DNA of 64,000 nt from Mariniphaga sp963747515 (GCA_963747515.1 CAVVFN010000003.1:496001-560000), one strand, 5' to 3'; positions 8,258 to 17,882 are shown, counted from the first letter of the stretch. Notes: generated by a model not told the origin, from the sequence alone. A program made the numbers and translations.

Positions 8258-9190
8258 ATGATGAGAAAAATTTTAGTTGCTACCGAAAAACCGTTTGCCC
8301 CCGCAGCAATTAAGAAGATCAGGAAAATTTTTGAAAAAGTTGGCAAGGAATACCAGATTGTGTTGCTTGAAGATTATACGGGGAAAGATGATTTACTTCA
8401 GGCAGTTTCTGATGCTGATGCCTTAATTATACGAAGTGATATTATCGATACCGAAGTTTTTGAATCTGCATCCAGGTTAAAAATAGTAGTAAGGGCAGGA
8501 GCCGGATACGATAATGTTGATTTAAAAGCTGCTACAGCCAAAGGTATTGTGGTAATGAATACACCAGGGCAGAATTCTAATGCTGTGGCAGAATTAGCAA
8601 TTGGTCTGGCTATTTTTGGGTTAAGGGAACAGTTCAGCGGAAAACCTGGTGGGGAACTGCGTGGTCGTACACTAGGATTGCATGGTTTCGGTTATGTTGC
8701 CCGAAATGTATTTCGCATTGCACGTGCTTTTGGGATGAAGGTATTGGTATATACAAGATACAGTAAAGCTGCTGCAGCAGCTATTGGATTGAAAGTAACC
8801 GACTCTCTGGAACAGTTATATGAAAAGAGTGACGTTGTTTCCATTCATGTTCCTGCACGCGGAGAGCACCTTAAGTCGGTAAGTTATGAAGTGCTGAATC
8901 ATCTTAAGGATGGGGCTGTGATAATAAATACTGCCCGTAAGGAAGTAATAAATGAGCCCGACCTGGTTCAGATAATGGAAGAAAAACCACATGTAAAATA
9001 CATGTCGGACATTACTCCCGACTGCGAATCTGTTTTTATTGAAAAATTTTCAGACCGGTATTTCTTTACTCCTAAAAAAGCAGGTGCTCAGACAGCAGAA
9101 GCAAATATTAATGCAGGAGTTGGAGCAGCTGAACAAATTGTGGCTTTTTTTGAGAAAGGTGATGTGACTTATCAGGTAAATAAGTGGTAG
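8258..9190 (+). CDS. serA: D-3-phosphoglycerate dehydrogenase, short type III
   Basis: First step of serine synthesis, oxidising 3-phosphoglycerate with NAD+. The protein is 310 residues and lacks the ACT regulatory domain. Seen: the Rossmann nucleotide loop LGLHGFGYVAR near residue 142, NTARKEVINEPDL with the catalytic arginine, and PDCESVF with the glutamate. Where most D-2-hydroxyacid dehydrogenases have TPH, this has TPKKAGAQTAEAN: lysine replaces the catalytic histidine, the feature of the type IIIK subgroup known from Bacteroides and Entamoeba. The frame opens earlier at a GTG (8216), but that start would run through the hairpin, so I chose the ATGs at 8258/8261. Confidence 0.93.
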   Translation: MMRKILVATEKPFAPAAIKKIRKIFEKVGKEYQIVLLEDYTGKDDLLQAVSDADALIIRSDIIDTEVFESASRLKIVVRAGAGYDNVDLKAATAKGIVVMNTPGQNSNAVAELAIGLAIFGLREQFSGKPGGELRGRTLGLHGFGYVARNVFRIARAFGMKVLVYTRYSKAAAAAIGLKVTDSLEQLYEKSDVVSIHVPARGEHLKSVSYEVLNHLKDGAVIINTARKEVINEPDLVQIMEEKPHVKYMSDITPDCESVFIEKFSDRYFFTPKKAGAQTAEANINAGVGAAEQIVAFFEKGDVTYQVNKW

Positions 9191-9251
9191 CTAATATAAA
9201 GATCATAGTTGAAATTGGTTAATCAACTTATTTTATAAAATAAAAGAGTTT

Positions 9252-10496
9252 ATGGCAATTATAAAACCTTTCAGGGGTTTGCGCCCTCCTAAAGAGATAG
9301 TAACTGAACTCGCATGTCTACCATATGATGTAATGAACATGCAGGAAGCAGCAAAAATGGCAGAAGGAAAAGAAAAGTCGCTGTTGCGTATTACCCGTGC
9401 TGAAATCGAATGTCCTGATGCAGCAGATATTCATTCTGATGAAGTTTATAAAAAAGCAGTAGAGAATTTTCGAATGTTTAATCAAAAGAAATGGCTTGTT
9501 CAGGATGATGAACCCCATTATTATATCTATGCACAGACGATGAATGGACGAACCCAATACGGAGTTGTGGGAGGAGCCTCTTGTTCTGATTACGAGAAGG
9601 GTCAGATTAAAAAGCATGAGCTTACCCGGCCGGAAAAAGAGGAAGATCGCATGGTTCTTACTCGATATTTAAATGCCAATATTGAACCTGTTTTTTTTGC
9701 CTATAAGGCTGTTCCTGAAATTGATTCCATCGTAATGAAAATTACAACAAACGAGCCGGATTATAATTTTACCGCTGAAGATGGTTTTGGCCACCATTTT
9801 TGGGTGGTGAGAGACAGGAAAACCAATGAAGCCATTGAAAAGCATTTTGCTGAAAAAGTACCATTAACCTATGTGGCCGATGGTCATCATCGTACTGCCG
9901 CTGCAGCAAGGATTGGCCTGGAAAGAAAAAATCAAAATCCTCATCATACTGGGAATGAAGAATATAATTTTTTTATGGCTGTTCATTTTCCTGATAACCA
10001 GTTACAAATTATTGATTATAACAGACTGGTAACCGATTTAAATGGTTTTTCTGATGAAACTTTTCTAAAAAGGTTAGAGGATTCATTTGAAGTTGAAAAA
10101 AAGGGACAGGAAACATTTAAGCCAGGAAACTTACACGAATTAAGTATGTATTTGTCAGATAACTGGTATAAGCTTACTGCACATGAAGAAACATATGATG
10201 ATAATGATCCCATTGGAATTCTTGACGTTACCATTTTATCGGAACAGGTATTAAAGCCGTTGTTGAATATAACTGATTTACGTATGTCAAAACGCATCGA
10301 CTTTGTTGGAGGAATTCGTGGACTGGGAGAGTTGAAGAAAAGAGTTGATTCAGGAGAAATGAAGGTTGCTTTTGCATTGTACCCGGTATCTATGAAGCAA
10401 CTGATTAAAATTGCCGATACGGGAAATATTATGCCACCTAAAACCACCTGGTTTGAACCCAAACTTCGCTCAGGGCTAGTGATTCATATTCTTTAA
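9252..10496 (+). CDS. DUF1015 family protein, serine-cluster partner
   Basis: A 414-residue cytoplasmic protein of the DUF1015 family, starting MAIIKPFRGLRPPKE as is typical. The conserved VADGHHRTAAAARIG near residue 211 is the family signature and resembles the ParB/SerK nucleotide-binding motif (D-G-H-x-R). The biochemical role is unproven. It follows serA by 61 bp on the same strand, and serC-serA-DUF1015 is a recurrent arrangement. A role as a serine or phosphoserine kinase/phosphatase-like enzyme, or as a regulator of the pathway, is therefore reasonable inference. No serB gene is present locally. Confidence 0.88.
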   Translation: MAIIKPFRGLRPPKEIVTELACLPYDVMNMQEAAKMAEGKEKSLLRITRAEIECPDAADIHSDEVYKKAVENFRMFNQKKWLVQDDEPHYYIYAQTMNGRTQYGVVGGASCSDYEKGQIKKHELTRPEKEEDRMVLTRYLNANIEPVFFAYKAVPEIDSIVMKITTNEPDYNFTAEDGFGHHFWVVRDRKTNEAIEKHFAEKVPLTYVADGHHRTAAAARIGLERKNQNPHHTGNEEYNFFMAVHFPDNQLQIIDYNRLVTDLNGFSDETFLKRLEDSFEVEKKGQETFKPGNLHELSMYLSDNWYKLTAHEETYDDNDPIGILDVTILSEQVLKPLLNITDLRMSKRIDFVGGIRGLGELKKRVDSGEMKVAFALYPVSMKQLIKIADTGNIMPPKTTWFEPKLRSGLVIHIL

Positions 10497-10615
10497 TAAT
10501 TTCTAAATTTTCTTATTCATTTTTACGATATTGATTTTTATATTTCCAAACTGTTGTAGCAGATTTGAAAATAAACAAGTTTTAAATCTTATATTCGTAA
10601 GAGAAACAGAAAACG

Positions 10616-12013
10616 ATGAATTATATGTTTGAAAAAGAAGTATATATTATCCGAAGGAATAAGCTTAAGCAAAAAATAAAGAGTGGGATTGCTTTATTTC
10701 CTGGAAATGTTGAGTCGCCTATGAATTATTCAGGCAACACATTCCGCTTCAGACAAGACAGTTCTTTTTTATATTTTTTCGGACTTGATTTCCCTGGTCT
10801 TGCAGGTGTTATGGATTGTGACAGCGGGGAGGACCATATTTTTGGCAATGATGCAGACATGGACGACATCATATGGATGGGGGCTCAGGTTTCTGTTCAG
10901 GAAAATGCTGCAAAGGTGGGAGTTGTTAAAACAGCACCTCTTTTAAAACTAAATGATTTTATTGCTGATAAAATTAAACAGGGTGTAAAAGTACATATCC
11001 TGCCTCCCTACAGGGCAGAGAATAAGCTCTGGCTTGAGCAACTGCTTGAAATGCCGGCTGCCCGGATTAGGGACCATGCATCGACAGAACTTATAAAGGC
11101 GGTAGTGGATTTGAGATCTATAAAAGAACCAGTAGAAATTGATGAGATTAAAAGAGCTTGTATTACCGGATATCATATGCATGTGACTGCTATGAAGATG
11201 GCTAAACCAGGTGTTTGGGAGCAGGATATCGCAGGAAAAATAGAAGGTATTGCAATAGCTGGAGGAGGGATGGTTTCGTTTCCCATTATTTTATCTCAGA
11301 ATGGAGAAACCTTGCATAATCATGATCATTCACAGTTGCTGGAAAAGGGGAGGCTCATGCTTGTTGATGCCGGAGCAGAATCATTAATGCACTATGCATC
11401 TGATTTTACACGTACAGTTCCTGTGGGAGGAAAATTTTCTCAGAAGCAGCGTGAGATATATGAAATAGTATTGGCTGCAAATAATCGGGCAACTGAACTT
11501 ATAAAACCTGGAGTGACTTATTTATCTGTGCATTTGGCGGTAAGTGAAGTCATTGCTTCAGGATTAAAAGAGATTGGCATTATGAAGGGTGACATTAAGG
11601 AGGCAGTACAATGTGGAGCTCATGCCCTGTTCTTTCCTCATGGATTGGGGCACATGATGGGGCTTGATGTGCATGATATGGAAGATTTAGGACAAAATTA
11701 TGTTGGTTTTGACGAAAACACACGACCATCAGCTCAATTTGGAACTGCTGCTCTTCGCCTGGGCCGAAATTTACAGGAAGGTTTCGTTCTTACCAATGAA
11801 CCCGGTATCTATTTTATTCCTGCACTTATCGATCAGTGGCAGAATGATAAAATTAATGCGGAGTTTATTAATTTCAATGAAGTAAATAAATTCCATGATT
11901 TTGGAGGAATACGGCTGGAAGATGATATCCTGGTTACTAAAACAGGCAGTGAAATATTAGGACCCCGTATTCCGATAAATCCGGAGGAAGTGGAAAAAAC
12001 TGTAATGGGTTAA
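10616..12013 (+). CDS. pepP: Aminopeptidase P family protein (Xaa-Pro aminopeptidase)
   Basis: Dinuclear-metal peptidase that removes N-terminal residues preceding proline. It has 465 residues with an AMP_N-type N-terminal domain (FRQDSSFLYFFGLDFPG) and a pita-bread catalytic domain. The metal ligands are visible: VDAGAESLMHYASDFTRT (two aspartates), FPHGLGHMMGLDVHDM (histidine), TNEPGIYF (glutamate) and GGIRLEDDIL (glutamate). No signal peptide, so cytoplasmic. Its stop overlaps the convergent arsC-like gene by 4 bp. Confidence 0.94.
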   Translation: MNYMFEKEVYIIRRNKLKQKIKSGIALFPGNVESPMNYSGNTFRFRQDSSFLYFFGLDFPGLAGVMDCDSGEDHIFGNDADMDDIIWMGAQVSVQENAAKVGVVKTAPLLKLNDFIADKIKQGVKVHILPPYRAENKLWLEQLLEMPAARIRDHASTELIKAVVDLRSIKEPVEIDEIKRACITGYHMHVTAMKMAKPGVWEQDIAGKIEGIAIAGGGMVSFPIILSQNGETLHNHDHSQLLEKGRLMLVDAGAESLMHYASDFTRTVPVGGKFSQKQREIYEIVLAANNRATELIKPGVTYLSVHLAVSEVIASGLKEIGIMKGDIKEAVQCGAHALFFPHGLGHMMGLDVHDMEDLGQNYVGFDENTRPSAQFGTAALRLGRNLQEGFVLTNEPGIYFIPALIDQWQNDKINAEFINFNEVNKFHDFGGIRLEDDILVTKTGSEILGPRIPINPEEVEKTVMG

Positions 12014-12447
12014 CTTGTTATTTCCTTTTGTCGGTTTAAAATACGATGGTAGAAATAGTCCATTTCAGTAAAAATTTCATCTCTTATTTCACGACATTTT
12101 TGTCGGATTTCCTCCTTATCTTTAGCATTTTTATATGGATTATGAAAGCCCAGATGCATTTTCCGTTTACAATTAATGCGAGGAATTTTTAATTCTTCTG
12201 CCGTTCCATCGCCCACAGTAATTAAATAATCGAATTCCATATCCATAAATTTTGAATAGTGCTGAGGAATTTGTGGTTCCAGGTTTATTCCTTTTTCAGC
12301 CATAATCTCAATAGCAATCGGACTGACATGTCCCGAAGGTTTAATTCCTGCTGAATATATTTCAAGGTTATTATCATAACTTCTGAGAATGGCTTCCGCC
12401 ATCTGACTCCTGCACGAATTCTGGTTGCTCAAGAAAAAAATTTTCAT
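12010..12447 (-). CDS. ArsC/low-molecular-weight phosphatase homologue lacking catalytic cysteines
   Basis: A 145-residue protein with the LMW-PTPase/ArsC fold; the N-terminus MKIFFLSNQNSCRSQMAEAIL aligns with the ArsC P-loop. In active enzymes the P-loop is CX5R (CTGNSCR). Here the first cysteine, the nucleophile, is serine (SNQNSCR). The redox cysteines also appear missing: the usual CGDA..CP region reads VGDGTAEELKIP. Arsenate reductase or PTPase activity by the classical mechanism is therefore unlikely. A binding or regulatory role, or a serine-based variant, is possible. No arsR or acr3 gene is adjacent. Automatic annotation would call it arsenate reductase; I advise against that name. 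Confidence 0.82.
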   Translation of the reverse strand: MKIFFLSNQNSCRSQMAEAILRSYDNNLEIYSAGIKPSGHVSPIAIEIMAEKGINLEPQIPQHYSKFMDMEFDYLITVGDGTAEELKIPRINCKRKMHLGFHNPYKNAKDKEEIRQKCREIRDEIFTEMDYFYHRILNRQKEITS

Positions 12448-12672
12448 TCGTAAAAAATTGGTAATTCTTTTTAGCTAATATCTATTGTGGGTCTTAATTT
12501 AGAATATTTTTTCCGAATAATCAAATGAATTAAGTTATGACAAAGTTGAAAGTTAATCTTTTACAGATGTTTTTCAACATAAAAGTGAATACTTAATTAT
12601 CTCCTGGGATTGGAGCATGGAGCACATTTTTCATTCTGCTGAAATCCTCTCATTTAAAATGATTTCAATTTC

Positions 12673-12704
12673 TTTGAGTATTAATCTGTAATTACCTATT
12701 TTCG
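12673..12704 (+). promoter_or_regulatory. Candidate promoter for the DUF349 gene
   Basis: TTTG at 12673-12676, a 20-bp spacer, then TATTTTCG at 12697-12704 (one mismatch to TAnnTTTG), 46 bp before the ATG at 12750. The spacing fits the Bacteroidota -33/-7 arrangement. The rest of the 302-bp gap 12448-12749 shows no gene or strong structure. Confidence 0.5.
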
Positions 12705-12749
12705 TAGTCTGATTGTACACCATTGTGAATGGTATTTAAATAATTATAG

Positions 12750-15107
12750 ATGAAACCTGAAGATCTGAAAAACCCAAAAGGGTTGAAAAGCATGCAGAAT
12801 GATGAGGGAAATGCGGAAAAAGCTGCTGCAAATGAGGAAATAAAAAAAGAAACACCTTCTGAAAAGCCTGTAAAAGAAGAAAATGAAGTTACTTCTGAAT
12901 CTGGTGTAGAAAAAATGGATGAAGAATCTGAGTCTGGAAAAAATACATCACTGACCAATGAAGTTATCAGCCCTGAAGAGGATAACAATCTGGATGATAA
13001 CATTTCAGATAATCAGGAGTTACAAGAACCTGAAAATGGAAATTCAGGTAACCGGATGCCTGAAGAAGAAGCCCACGAGAGTAACAGTTTTAAAGCTGAA
13101 AAAGAAGAACCTGAAGAATCTGAATACCAAATTGAACAAGAAGATAGTAATGAACCAGAAGATGGTCAAACTCATGATGAATCTTCGGGAGAAATAAAAT
13201 TGGATGCCGATACTGAAGCCTCTTTGAAATCTGTTTCAGATGAGAAAGAGGATGAGGAAAAGATATCATCAGATAACGCTGATTTTGTAACAAATCCCGA
13301 AGCAGCTAAAAAGCCATCTTTAAAAAAAGAATCAAAAGAAATTCAGGAAAAAGCAGAACCCTTTCAGGAGGATGAGAATTTGGATTATTTATCTTTATCG
13401 CTCTTAGAACTTATTAATGAACTTAATAATCTTTTGGATAAGAGGGGAGATCAGGACATTAAAGATGAGGTGGAAGCTATAAAGGCTGCATTTTACAAGA
13501 AAGTAACCGAAGAATTAGAAGAACAAAAAAAGCAATTTCTGGAAGAAGGGGGTGAAGAAGAAGAATTTCAGGAGCAGGAGAATCCTTATGAGCAGGATAT
13601 AAAAGAGCTACTTAAGCGTTACCGGCAGGTGCGCCATGATTTTAACAGGAAGATGGAACAGGAAAAGGAAATCAACCTGCAATTGAAATATGATATCATT
13701 GAAGAAATTAAAGGATTGATCCATAAAGAAGAATCGATTAATAAGACATTTCAGGAATTCAGGGATCTTCAGCAACGCTGGCGTGAGATAGGGCTAGTCC
13801 CACAGGTGAAAATGAAGGATTTGTGGGATACGTATCATTTTCATGTGGAAAGTTTTTACGATTATATAAAAATAAACCAGGAACTTCGTGACCTCGATTT
13901 AAAGAAGAACCTGGAAGTAAAAATACGTCTTTGTGAGCAGGCAGAGGAACTGTTGCTGGAATCAAATATCATTAAAGCATTTAATCAGCTTCAGAAACTT
14001 CATGATCGCTGGCGTGAAGTGGGACCTGTACCTCGCGATAACAAAGATGATATCTGGGAAAGGTTTAAGTCTGCTACAGCAAAAATCAACAAAAAGTATC
14101 AGGATTTCTTTGAAAACCGTAAACTGGAACAAAAAAAGAATCTTGAAGCCAAAAAAGCCCTTTGCGAAAAGGTGGAAGAGATAAATGAAATGGAGATTGA
14201 CAATCACAAAGAGTGGAGTGATAAATCGAAAGAAGTGGTCAATCTGCAAAAGATTTGGAGAACGATTGGTTTTGCACCCCGCAAAGACAACAATAAAATT
14301 TACAGCCGTTTTAGAGAAGCCTGTGATAGGTTTTTTGATGAAAAGCGGGAATTTTATTCTAAAAATAAAGAACTTCAACAAAATAACCTGCAAATAAAAA
14401 TCGATTTGTGTATCCAGGCTGAAGCTTTAAAAGAAAGTACTGACTGGCGTAAAGCTACACAGGATTTGATAAATATTCAGAAGGAGTGGAAAGAAGTAGG
14501 TCCGGTTCCACGTAAGCATTCTGATGCTATATGGAAACGATTCAGGGCAGCATGTGATTATTTCTTTGAAAAGAAATCAGAGCATTTCTCTGATATTGAT
14601 ACCGAACAGTTAGATAACCTGAATAAGAAGCTGGAGCTTATTAAAGAGGTTGAGACTTTTAAATCGACCGGTGACGTGGATGAAAATCTGAATCGATTAA
14701 AGGATTTTCAGCGCAGGTGGACAGAAATAGGACATGTTCCGATTAAAAAGAAAGATGATGTTCAGAAAAAATTCAGGGATTCTATTAACAAATTATTTGA
14801 TGAGCTTAAACTTGATGGTTCAAAGCGAAATTTGTTAAAGTTCCGGACAAAAATGGTTTCTTTCTCCGAATCCTCACGCGGTCAGAATAAGATGCGTTTG
14901 GAAAGGGATAAATACATGTCAAAACTGAAACAAATGGAAAACGATTTGGTACTACTTGATAACAACATAGGATTCTTTGCCAAATCAAAAAATGCCGAAT
15001 CATTGATCGAGGATGTTCAGCGGAAAATTGAGCAAACCAAGGAGAAAATCGAATTTCTAAAAAATAAAATCAGAGTAATTGATGAAATGGATACATCGGA
15101 AGAATGA
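12750..15107 (+). CDS. DUF349 repeat protein with long acidic N-terminus
   Basis: A 785-residue, highly charged, mostly helical protein. Residues 1 to about 210 are low-complexity and rich in Glu, Asp, Ser and Asn, probably disordered. Five DUF349 units follow, each recognisable by a W-R-x-I/V-G-x-V/A-P motif: QQRWREIGLVPQ near residue 340, then DRWREVGPVPR, KIWRTIGFAPR, KEWKEVGPVPR and RRWTEIGHVP, spaced about 75-80 residues apart. The C-terminal ~90 residues form a coiled coil (KIEQTKEKIEFLKNKIRVI). The function of DUF349 is not established. No signal peptide or membrane segment, so cytoplasmic. Monocistronic by context. Confidence 0.88.
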   Translation: MKPEDLKNPKGLKSMQNDEGNAEKAAANEEIKKETPSEKPVKEENEVTSESGVEKMDEESESGKNTSLTNEVISPEEDNNLDDNISDNQELQEPENGNSGNRMPEEEAHESNSFKAEKEEPEESEYQIEQEDSNEPEDGQTHDESSGEIKLDADTEASLKSVSDEKEDEEKISSDNADFVTNPEAAKKPSLKKESKEIQEKAEPFQEDENLDYLSLSLLELINELNNLLDKRGDQDIKDEVEAIKAAFYKKVTEELEEQKKQFLEEGGEEEEFQEQENPYEQDIKELLKRYRQVRHDFNRKMEQEKEINLQLKYDIIEEIKGLIHKEESINKTFQEFRDLQQRWREIGLVPQVKMKDLWDTYHFHVESFYDYIKINQELRDLDLKKNLEVKIRLCEQAEELLLESNIIKAFNQLQKLHDRWREVGPVPRDNKDDIWERFKSATAKINKKYQDFFENRKLEQKKNLEAKKALCEKVEEINEMEIDNHKEWSDKSKEVVNLQKIWRTIGFAPRKDNNKIYSRFREACDRFFDEKREFYSKNKELQQNNLQIKIDLCIQAEALKESTDWRKATQDLINIQKEWKEVGPVPRKHSDAIWKRFRAACDYFFEKKSEHFSDIDTEQLDNLNKKLELIKEVETFKSTGDVDENLNRLKDFQRRWTEIGHVPIKKKDDVQKKFRDSINKLFDELKLDGSKRNLLKFRTKMVSFSESSRGQNKMRLERDKYMSKLKQMENDLVLLDNNIGFFAKSKNAESLIEDVQRKIEQTKEKIEFLKNKIRVIDEMDTSEE

Positions 15108-15162
15108 TTAAATATTCTGAAAACAGTTGAAGCCGGATTTTTAATTTAGGGCAGCTATCTTG

Positions 15163-15765
15163 CTAAATCACAAACATATTGTTTATACCGGTAAGCACCA
15201 TGTTAATTCCAATTGCGCCAATAAAAAATCCATTCAGACGTAATAGAACTTCCATATTTTTATCGAAGGCAGTTTTAAATTTCTTTCCTTCAATGGAATC
15301 TCTGAATTTTTTTAAAACAAAGAGAACCAGAAAATTGATGGTGAAAATGATCACTAAGGACAATGTTCCTATCCAGAGCGTATGACGTTGAGAAAGAAGA
15401 ATGCTCAGTGATATTGTTCCTGCACCAACCATAAATGGCAGGGCAATTTCAGAAGCCAAATCGTCCAGATTTTCTTTTATCATGATCAAAGCTTTCTGCC
15501 CCTTTACAATAAATAGATATGCATAAGAAAATATAATTATACCACCGAATATTCTGAAGGATTCAAATTCTATTCGAAATACCTGGGTGAAAATTAAGTC
15601 ACCAAAAAAGAAAAATATCAGGCAGATGAAAAAAGAAATAATAGTAGCCTTAAAAATTACGAGCATAAAATTCCTGTGTGTTAAATCTTTTCTTATGGGG
15701 TCAAGATAAAGAAACAATGCAAAAGGATTTAGCATAACCAGGATTTCTGTTATGGATGAAAGCAT
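15163..15765 (-). CDS. MarC family inner-membrane protein
   Basis: A 200-residue protein with about six hydrophobic segments, typical of the MarC/UPF0056 family. Seen: NPFALFLYLDP near the N-terminus, AIALPFM-like EIALPFMVGAGTIS in the middle and RLNGFFIGAIGINMVLTGI near the end. The substrate is unknown; the original link to multiple antibiotic resistance was not borne out. It sits convergent with the DUF349 gene and downstream of eno, beyond a strong terminator. Confidence 0.88.
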   Translation of the reverse strand: MLSSITEILVMLNPFALFLYLDPIRKDLTHRNFMLVIFKATIISFFICLIFFFFGDLIFTQVFRIEFESFRIFGGIIIFSYAYLFIVKGQKALIMIKENLDDLASEIALPFMVGAGTISLSILLSQRHTLWIGTLSLVIIFTINFLVLFVLKKFRDSIEGKKFKTAFDKNMEVLLRLNGFFIGAIGINMVLTGINNMFVI

Positions 15766-15903
15766 AGTTGACGGTTTTTTATTAAGAATTTTCCAAATTT
15801 ACCATCTTAATTGAAGTTTGCCAAGAATGAAGGGTTTCATTTTTTCTCTCTGCAAAAAATAATATAAATTCCAACTTAACAAACCCGAAATGATAAAACA
15901 GAA

Positions 15904-15933
15904 ATAGCCATCCTCCGGATTAAGGATGGCTAT
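15904..15933 (-). terminator. Intrinsic terminator of eno
   Basis: A perfect 10-bp stem, ATAGCCATCC (15904-15913) and GGATGGCTAT (15924-15933), with a 10-nt loop and, on the minus strand, a following TTCTGTTTT. It lies 47 bp after the eno stop. An open frame at 15799-16038 that runs through this hairpin is best explained as chance. Confidence 0.8.
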
Positions 15934-15979
15934 ATAAAGAATGCCAATTAAAATCTGTGTTTCCTTTAATATAGAAATG

Positions 15980-17281
15980 TTATTTTTTATATACTTTTTT
16001 GTATCCGTAGATAGCACTTTCGCCCAGTTCTTCTTCAATACGAAGCAGCTGATTGTATTTTGCCATTCGGTCGGAACGACTCAGGGAACCGGTTTTAATT
16101 TGACCACTGTTGGTGGCCACAGCTATATCAGCAATTGTTGAATCTTCTGTTTCACCCGAGCGATGTGAAGTAACGGATGTATAACCTGCACGATGAGCCA
16201 TTTCAATAGCATCAAGTGTTTCTGTCAGCGTTCCAATCTGATTCACTTTTATCAGGATGGAATTGGCGGCGCCAAGCTCAATTCCTTTTTTCAGGTACTC
16301 AACATTGGTTACATACAGATCGTCTCCTACCAGCTGGCACTTATGTCCAATGGCTTCATTTAATTTTACCCATCCGTCCCAGTCACCTTCATGACAGCCA
16401 TCTTCAATCGAATCAATAGGGAATTTTTCGAACAGTTCGGCAAGGTATTCCACCTGTTCTTCACGTGTACGTTTTGCTCCGTTTTTTCCCTCAAACTTGC
16501 TGTAGTCGTAAATGCCATCATTGTAAAATTCTGATGCAGCGCAGTCGAGAGCGATGGAAACATCGCCATTATCTTCAACGCGGCCAGGTTTATAACCGGC
16601 TTTTTTGATGGCTTCAATAATGACATTTAGTGCATCTTCAGTACCATCGAGGGCAGGGGCAAAACCACCCTCGTCACCTACTGCGGTGCTCAGACCTCTG
16701 TCGTGCAATACTTTTTTCAGGTTGTGAAAGACTTCAGCACCCATTCGCAATCCTTCACTGAATGAAGTAGCTCCAATAGGACGGATCATAAATTCCTGGA
16801 AAGCAATTGGGGCATCGGAGTGTGAGCCGCCATTTATGATGTTCATCATGGGAACAGGCAATGTTTTGGCATTGGCCCCACCAATATACCTATAGAGTGG
16901 TAACCCTGCAAATTCTGCAGCTGCTTTGGCGACGGCAAGTGAAACGCCTAAAATGGCATTTGCACCTAGGTTTGATTTGGTATTTGTACCGTCTAATACA
17001 ATAAGCTTGTTATCGATGGCTACCTGATCGGTTGAATCCATGCCAATAAGTTCTTTGGCAATTATATCATTGACATTTTTAACAGCCTTTAATACACCTT
17101 TGCCAAGGTAACGGCCTTTGTCTCCGTCACGTAGTTCAAGTGCTTCATTTTCTCCTGTTGATGCTCCTGAAGGTACAGCAGCACGACCAAATGCACCGCT
17201 TTCGAGCAGTACTTCCACTTCAATGGTTGGATTACCACGGGAATCCAGAATTTCTCTTGCTTTAATGTCGCTAATTAACAT
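15980..17281 (-). CDS. eno: Enolase
   Basis: Phosphopyruvate hydratase, which interconverts 2-phosphoglycerate and PEP in glycolysis. Full length (433 residues). Seen: N-terminal ILDSRGNPTIEVEV, GAFGRAAVPSGASTG, metal/acid residues in SIEDGCHEGDWDG and QLVGDDLYVTN, and the signature ILIKVNQIGTLTET followed by SHRSGETEDSTIADIAVA. Transcribed alone from an upstream TATCTTTG box and ended by the hairpin at 15904-15933. Confidence 0.98.
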   Translation of the reverse strand: MLISDIKAREILDSRGNPTIEVEVLLESGAFGRAAVPSGASTGENEALELRDGDKGRYLGKGVLKAVKNVNDIIAKELIGMDSTDQVAIDNKLIVLDGTNTKSNLGANAILGVSLAVAKAAAEFAGLPLYRYIGGANAKTLPVPMMNIINGGSHSDAPIAFQEFMIRPIGATSFSEGLRMGAEVFHNLKKVLHDRGLSTAVGDEGGFAPALDGTEDALNVIIEAIKKAGYKPGRVEDNGDVSIALDCAASEFYNDGIYDYSKFEGKNGAKRTREEQVEYLAELFEKFPIDSIEDGCHEGDWDGWVKLNEAIGHKCQLVGDDLYVTNVEYLKKGIELGAANSILIKVNQIGTLTETLDAIEMAHRAGYTSVTSHRSGETEDSTIADIAVATNSGQIKTGSLSRSDRMAKYNQLLRIEEELGESAIYGYKKVYKK

Positions 17282-17365
17282 GATAAACTGTTTTTTTTTA
17301 TTGTTTGACTTCTATTTGTTTTTGACAGAAAATCAGCTTGTTGCTCTGATTTGCCAAATGCAGCT

Positions 17366-17373
17366 CAAAGATA
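17366..17373 (-). promoter_or_regulatory. Candidate -7 box for eno
   Basis: On the minus strand this reads TATCTTTG, an exact TAnnTTTG match, 84 bp before the eno ATG. No clear -33 box. Confidence 0.4.
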
Positions 17374-17522
17374 ATAAAAATGTTCGGTTCCATTATGTTG
17401 AATTTATATACCGAAAAGCTATTTCATATACGTTTAACCTTTATTGGAATGCCACGAAATTTCAATCCGCTGATATAAAAGCTCAATAATGCATCGATAG
17501 AGATATCGGCTTTAATTTTGGT

Positions 17523-17882
17523 CTACTTTTTATATTTTTCTCCAACTTCGTACCGCAAAACATCTGCTTCCTGAAAGATGACTAGTCCTCCTTTTTTTGT
17601 TATATCCATCAATGCGTTTACTTTTAAAGCGAAAACATCAAGTTTCTCTATCGAATCTATAATTTCAATGACAACCGGCATATCAGCAGAAAGAGCAAAG
17701 ATTTTCATCGTATGTACTGAATGGCTTGCACCAAATGACATCATACCCTTGTATGCTGTTGCACCAGCCATACCGTCTTTCCGTGCTTCAAAAACTATTT
17801 CCTCATACAGTGGACGTCCATGTACTTTGTCAGCCTCACCCACAAATATCTTTAGAATTCCTGCTTTCCCTGATATTTTCAT
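17523..17882 (-). CDS. DUF190 family protein associated with CrcB
   Basis: A 119-residue soluble protein of the DUF190 family, small PII-like proteins often encoded beside fluoride channels. Seen: KIFVGEADKVHGRPLYEEIV near the start, GMAGATAYKGMMSFGA in the middle and PVVIEIIDSIEKL. It lies 24 bp downstream of crcB on the same strand, supporting a regulatory or accessory role in fluoride efflux. That role is inferred from gene context; the ligand is unknown. Confidence 0.9.
   Translation of the reverse strand: MKISGKAGILKIFVGEADKVHGRPLYEEIVFEARKDGMAGATAYKGMMSFGASHSVHTMKIFALSADMPVVIEIIDSIEKLDVFALKVNALMDITKKGGLVIFQEADVLRYEVGEKYKK

Noticed and set aside
12010..12447. Functional arsenate reductase arsC
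   Set aside because: The catalytic and both redox cysteines are absent and no ars operon genes are adjacent.
15799..16038. Minus-strand ORF of 79 codons downstream of and overlapping eno
   Set aside because: It runs straight through the 10-bp terminator stem of eno and overlaps the eno 3' end in another frame; no recognisable family and no start near its hydrophobic part. Best explained as a chance frame.
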